Of a DNA stretch of 64,000 bases, positions 63,901-64,000 are shown piece by piece. The stretch lies in NCBI RefSeq assembly GCF_907165215.1, contig NZ_CAJRAY010000077.1, forward strand, positions 23,823-87,822. The letters are read 5' to 3'. This DNA comes from Thermobacillus xylanilyticus (GTDB taxonomy: Bacteria > Bacillota > Bacilli > Paenibacillales > Paenibacillaceae). How positions within the stretch are numbered: the stretch's first letter is position 1; every line of letters begins with the position of its first letter. The notes beneath the pieces were generated by a model, which was given only the letters and a program-made list of their open reading frames with translations, was not told where the DNA came from and made no database searches. Made by a program: the position numbers and the translations under genes.

Positions 63901-64000
63901 GCTGCGGCGGGACCGGGGTGACGGGTTGGGTAGGTGTGCGTTTGCTTGCGTTACAGGTTAGGGGATACAGGAGCCGTTTGGCTCAATTTTTTTTTTTTTT
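63901..64000. other. Window end with a run of 14 T
   Basis: The last 100 bases hold no gene. The final 14 bases are T (63987-64000). The run may be part of an intrinsic terminator cut by the window edge, or a contig end, since no matching hairpin is seen just before it. Confidence 0.6.

Overview
The window looks like chromosome of a high-GC, spore-forming member of the Paenibacillaceae (Paenibacillus, Cohnella or Thermobacillus type). The grounds are strong AGGAGG ribosome sites, frequent TTG and GTG starts, Spo0E-, CotH-, CotB-, CotSA- and CgeB-like genes, an S-layer-homology protein, and gene families typical of that group (DUF350, DUF3055, EcsAB). I see no rRNA, tRNA, prophage or intact insertion sequence. 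The assignment is inferred from gene content only.

Left part (1-33 kb), mostly housekeeping. It holds a coiled-coil gene end, a CuA-type lipoprotein, a four-helix holin-like membrane protein, mutS2 with a DUF350 protein and a 24-residue membrane microprotein, a zinc-ribbon protein and an MFS transporter. A spore-coat locus follows at 6.5-11.6 kb: cotH-like kinase, a CotG-like TAGQR-repeat protein, CotB-like protein, a small membrane protein, an ArsB/NhaD transporter and a second CotB-like protein. Next come an Lrp regulator with aminotransferase, Spo0E-like protein, cobalamin adenosyltransferase, RluD-like synthase, Spx/ArsC-like protein, HRDC protein, zinc-dependent phospholipase-like protein, SDR, DEAD helicase, SLH protein, EcsAB-like ABC transporter, M29 aminopeptidase, a second aminotransferase, AraC regulator, a PNPOx-like enzyme divergent from a MocR regulator, phosphatidylserine decarboxylase and a CotSA-like glycosyltransferase.

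Middle (33-40.7 kb). A 51-bp tandem array is followed by a SigA promoter, TPP riboswitch and terminator. These control a tightly overlapping thiamine operon: thiC, thiF, a thiE-thiS fusion, thiG, thiO, thiD.

Right part (40.8-64 kb), an accessory spore-surface or glycan region. It starts with a 1,483-residue protein made of more than 100 decapeptide repeats and ending in WIAVGYRF. An AT-rich island with a gene remnant follows. Then comes a ten-gene operon of glycosyltransferases (GT2, GT-D-like), a nucleotidyltransferase and small helical proteins, two CgeB-like proteins, a GT4 enzyme, a second 51-bp array related to the first, and an operon for a 2-acetamido-2,6-dideoxy-L-hexose (L-FucNAc or L-QuiNAc type) with a final GT2.

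Several proteins in the right part share two unusual modules outside their catalytic domains: long arginine-rich tracts and a four-residue YxxG/WxxG repeat. I propose these mark a coordinated system for building or glycosylating the outer spore surface, with the giant repeat protein as a possible structural partner. The module-based system and the paired arrays are the least explained features here.
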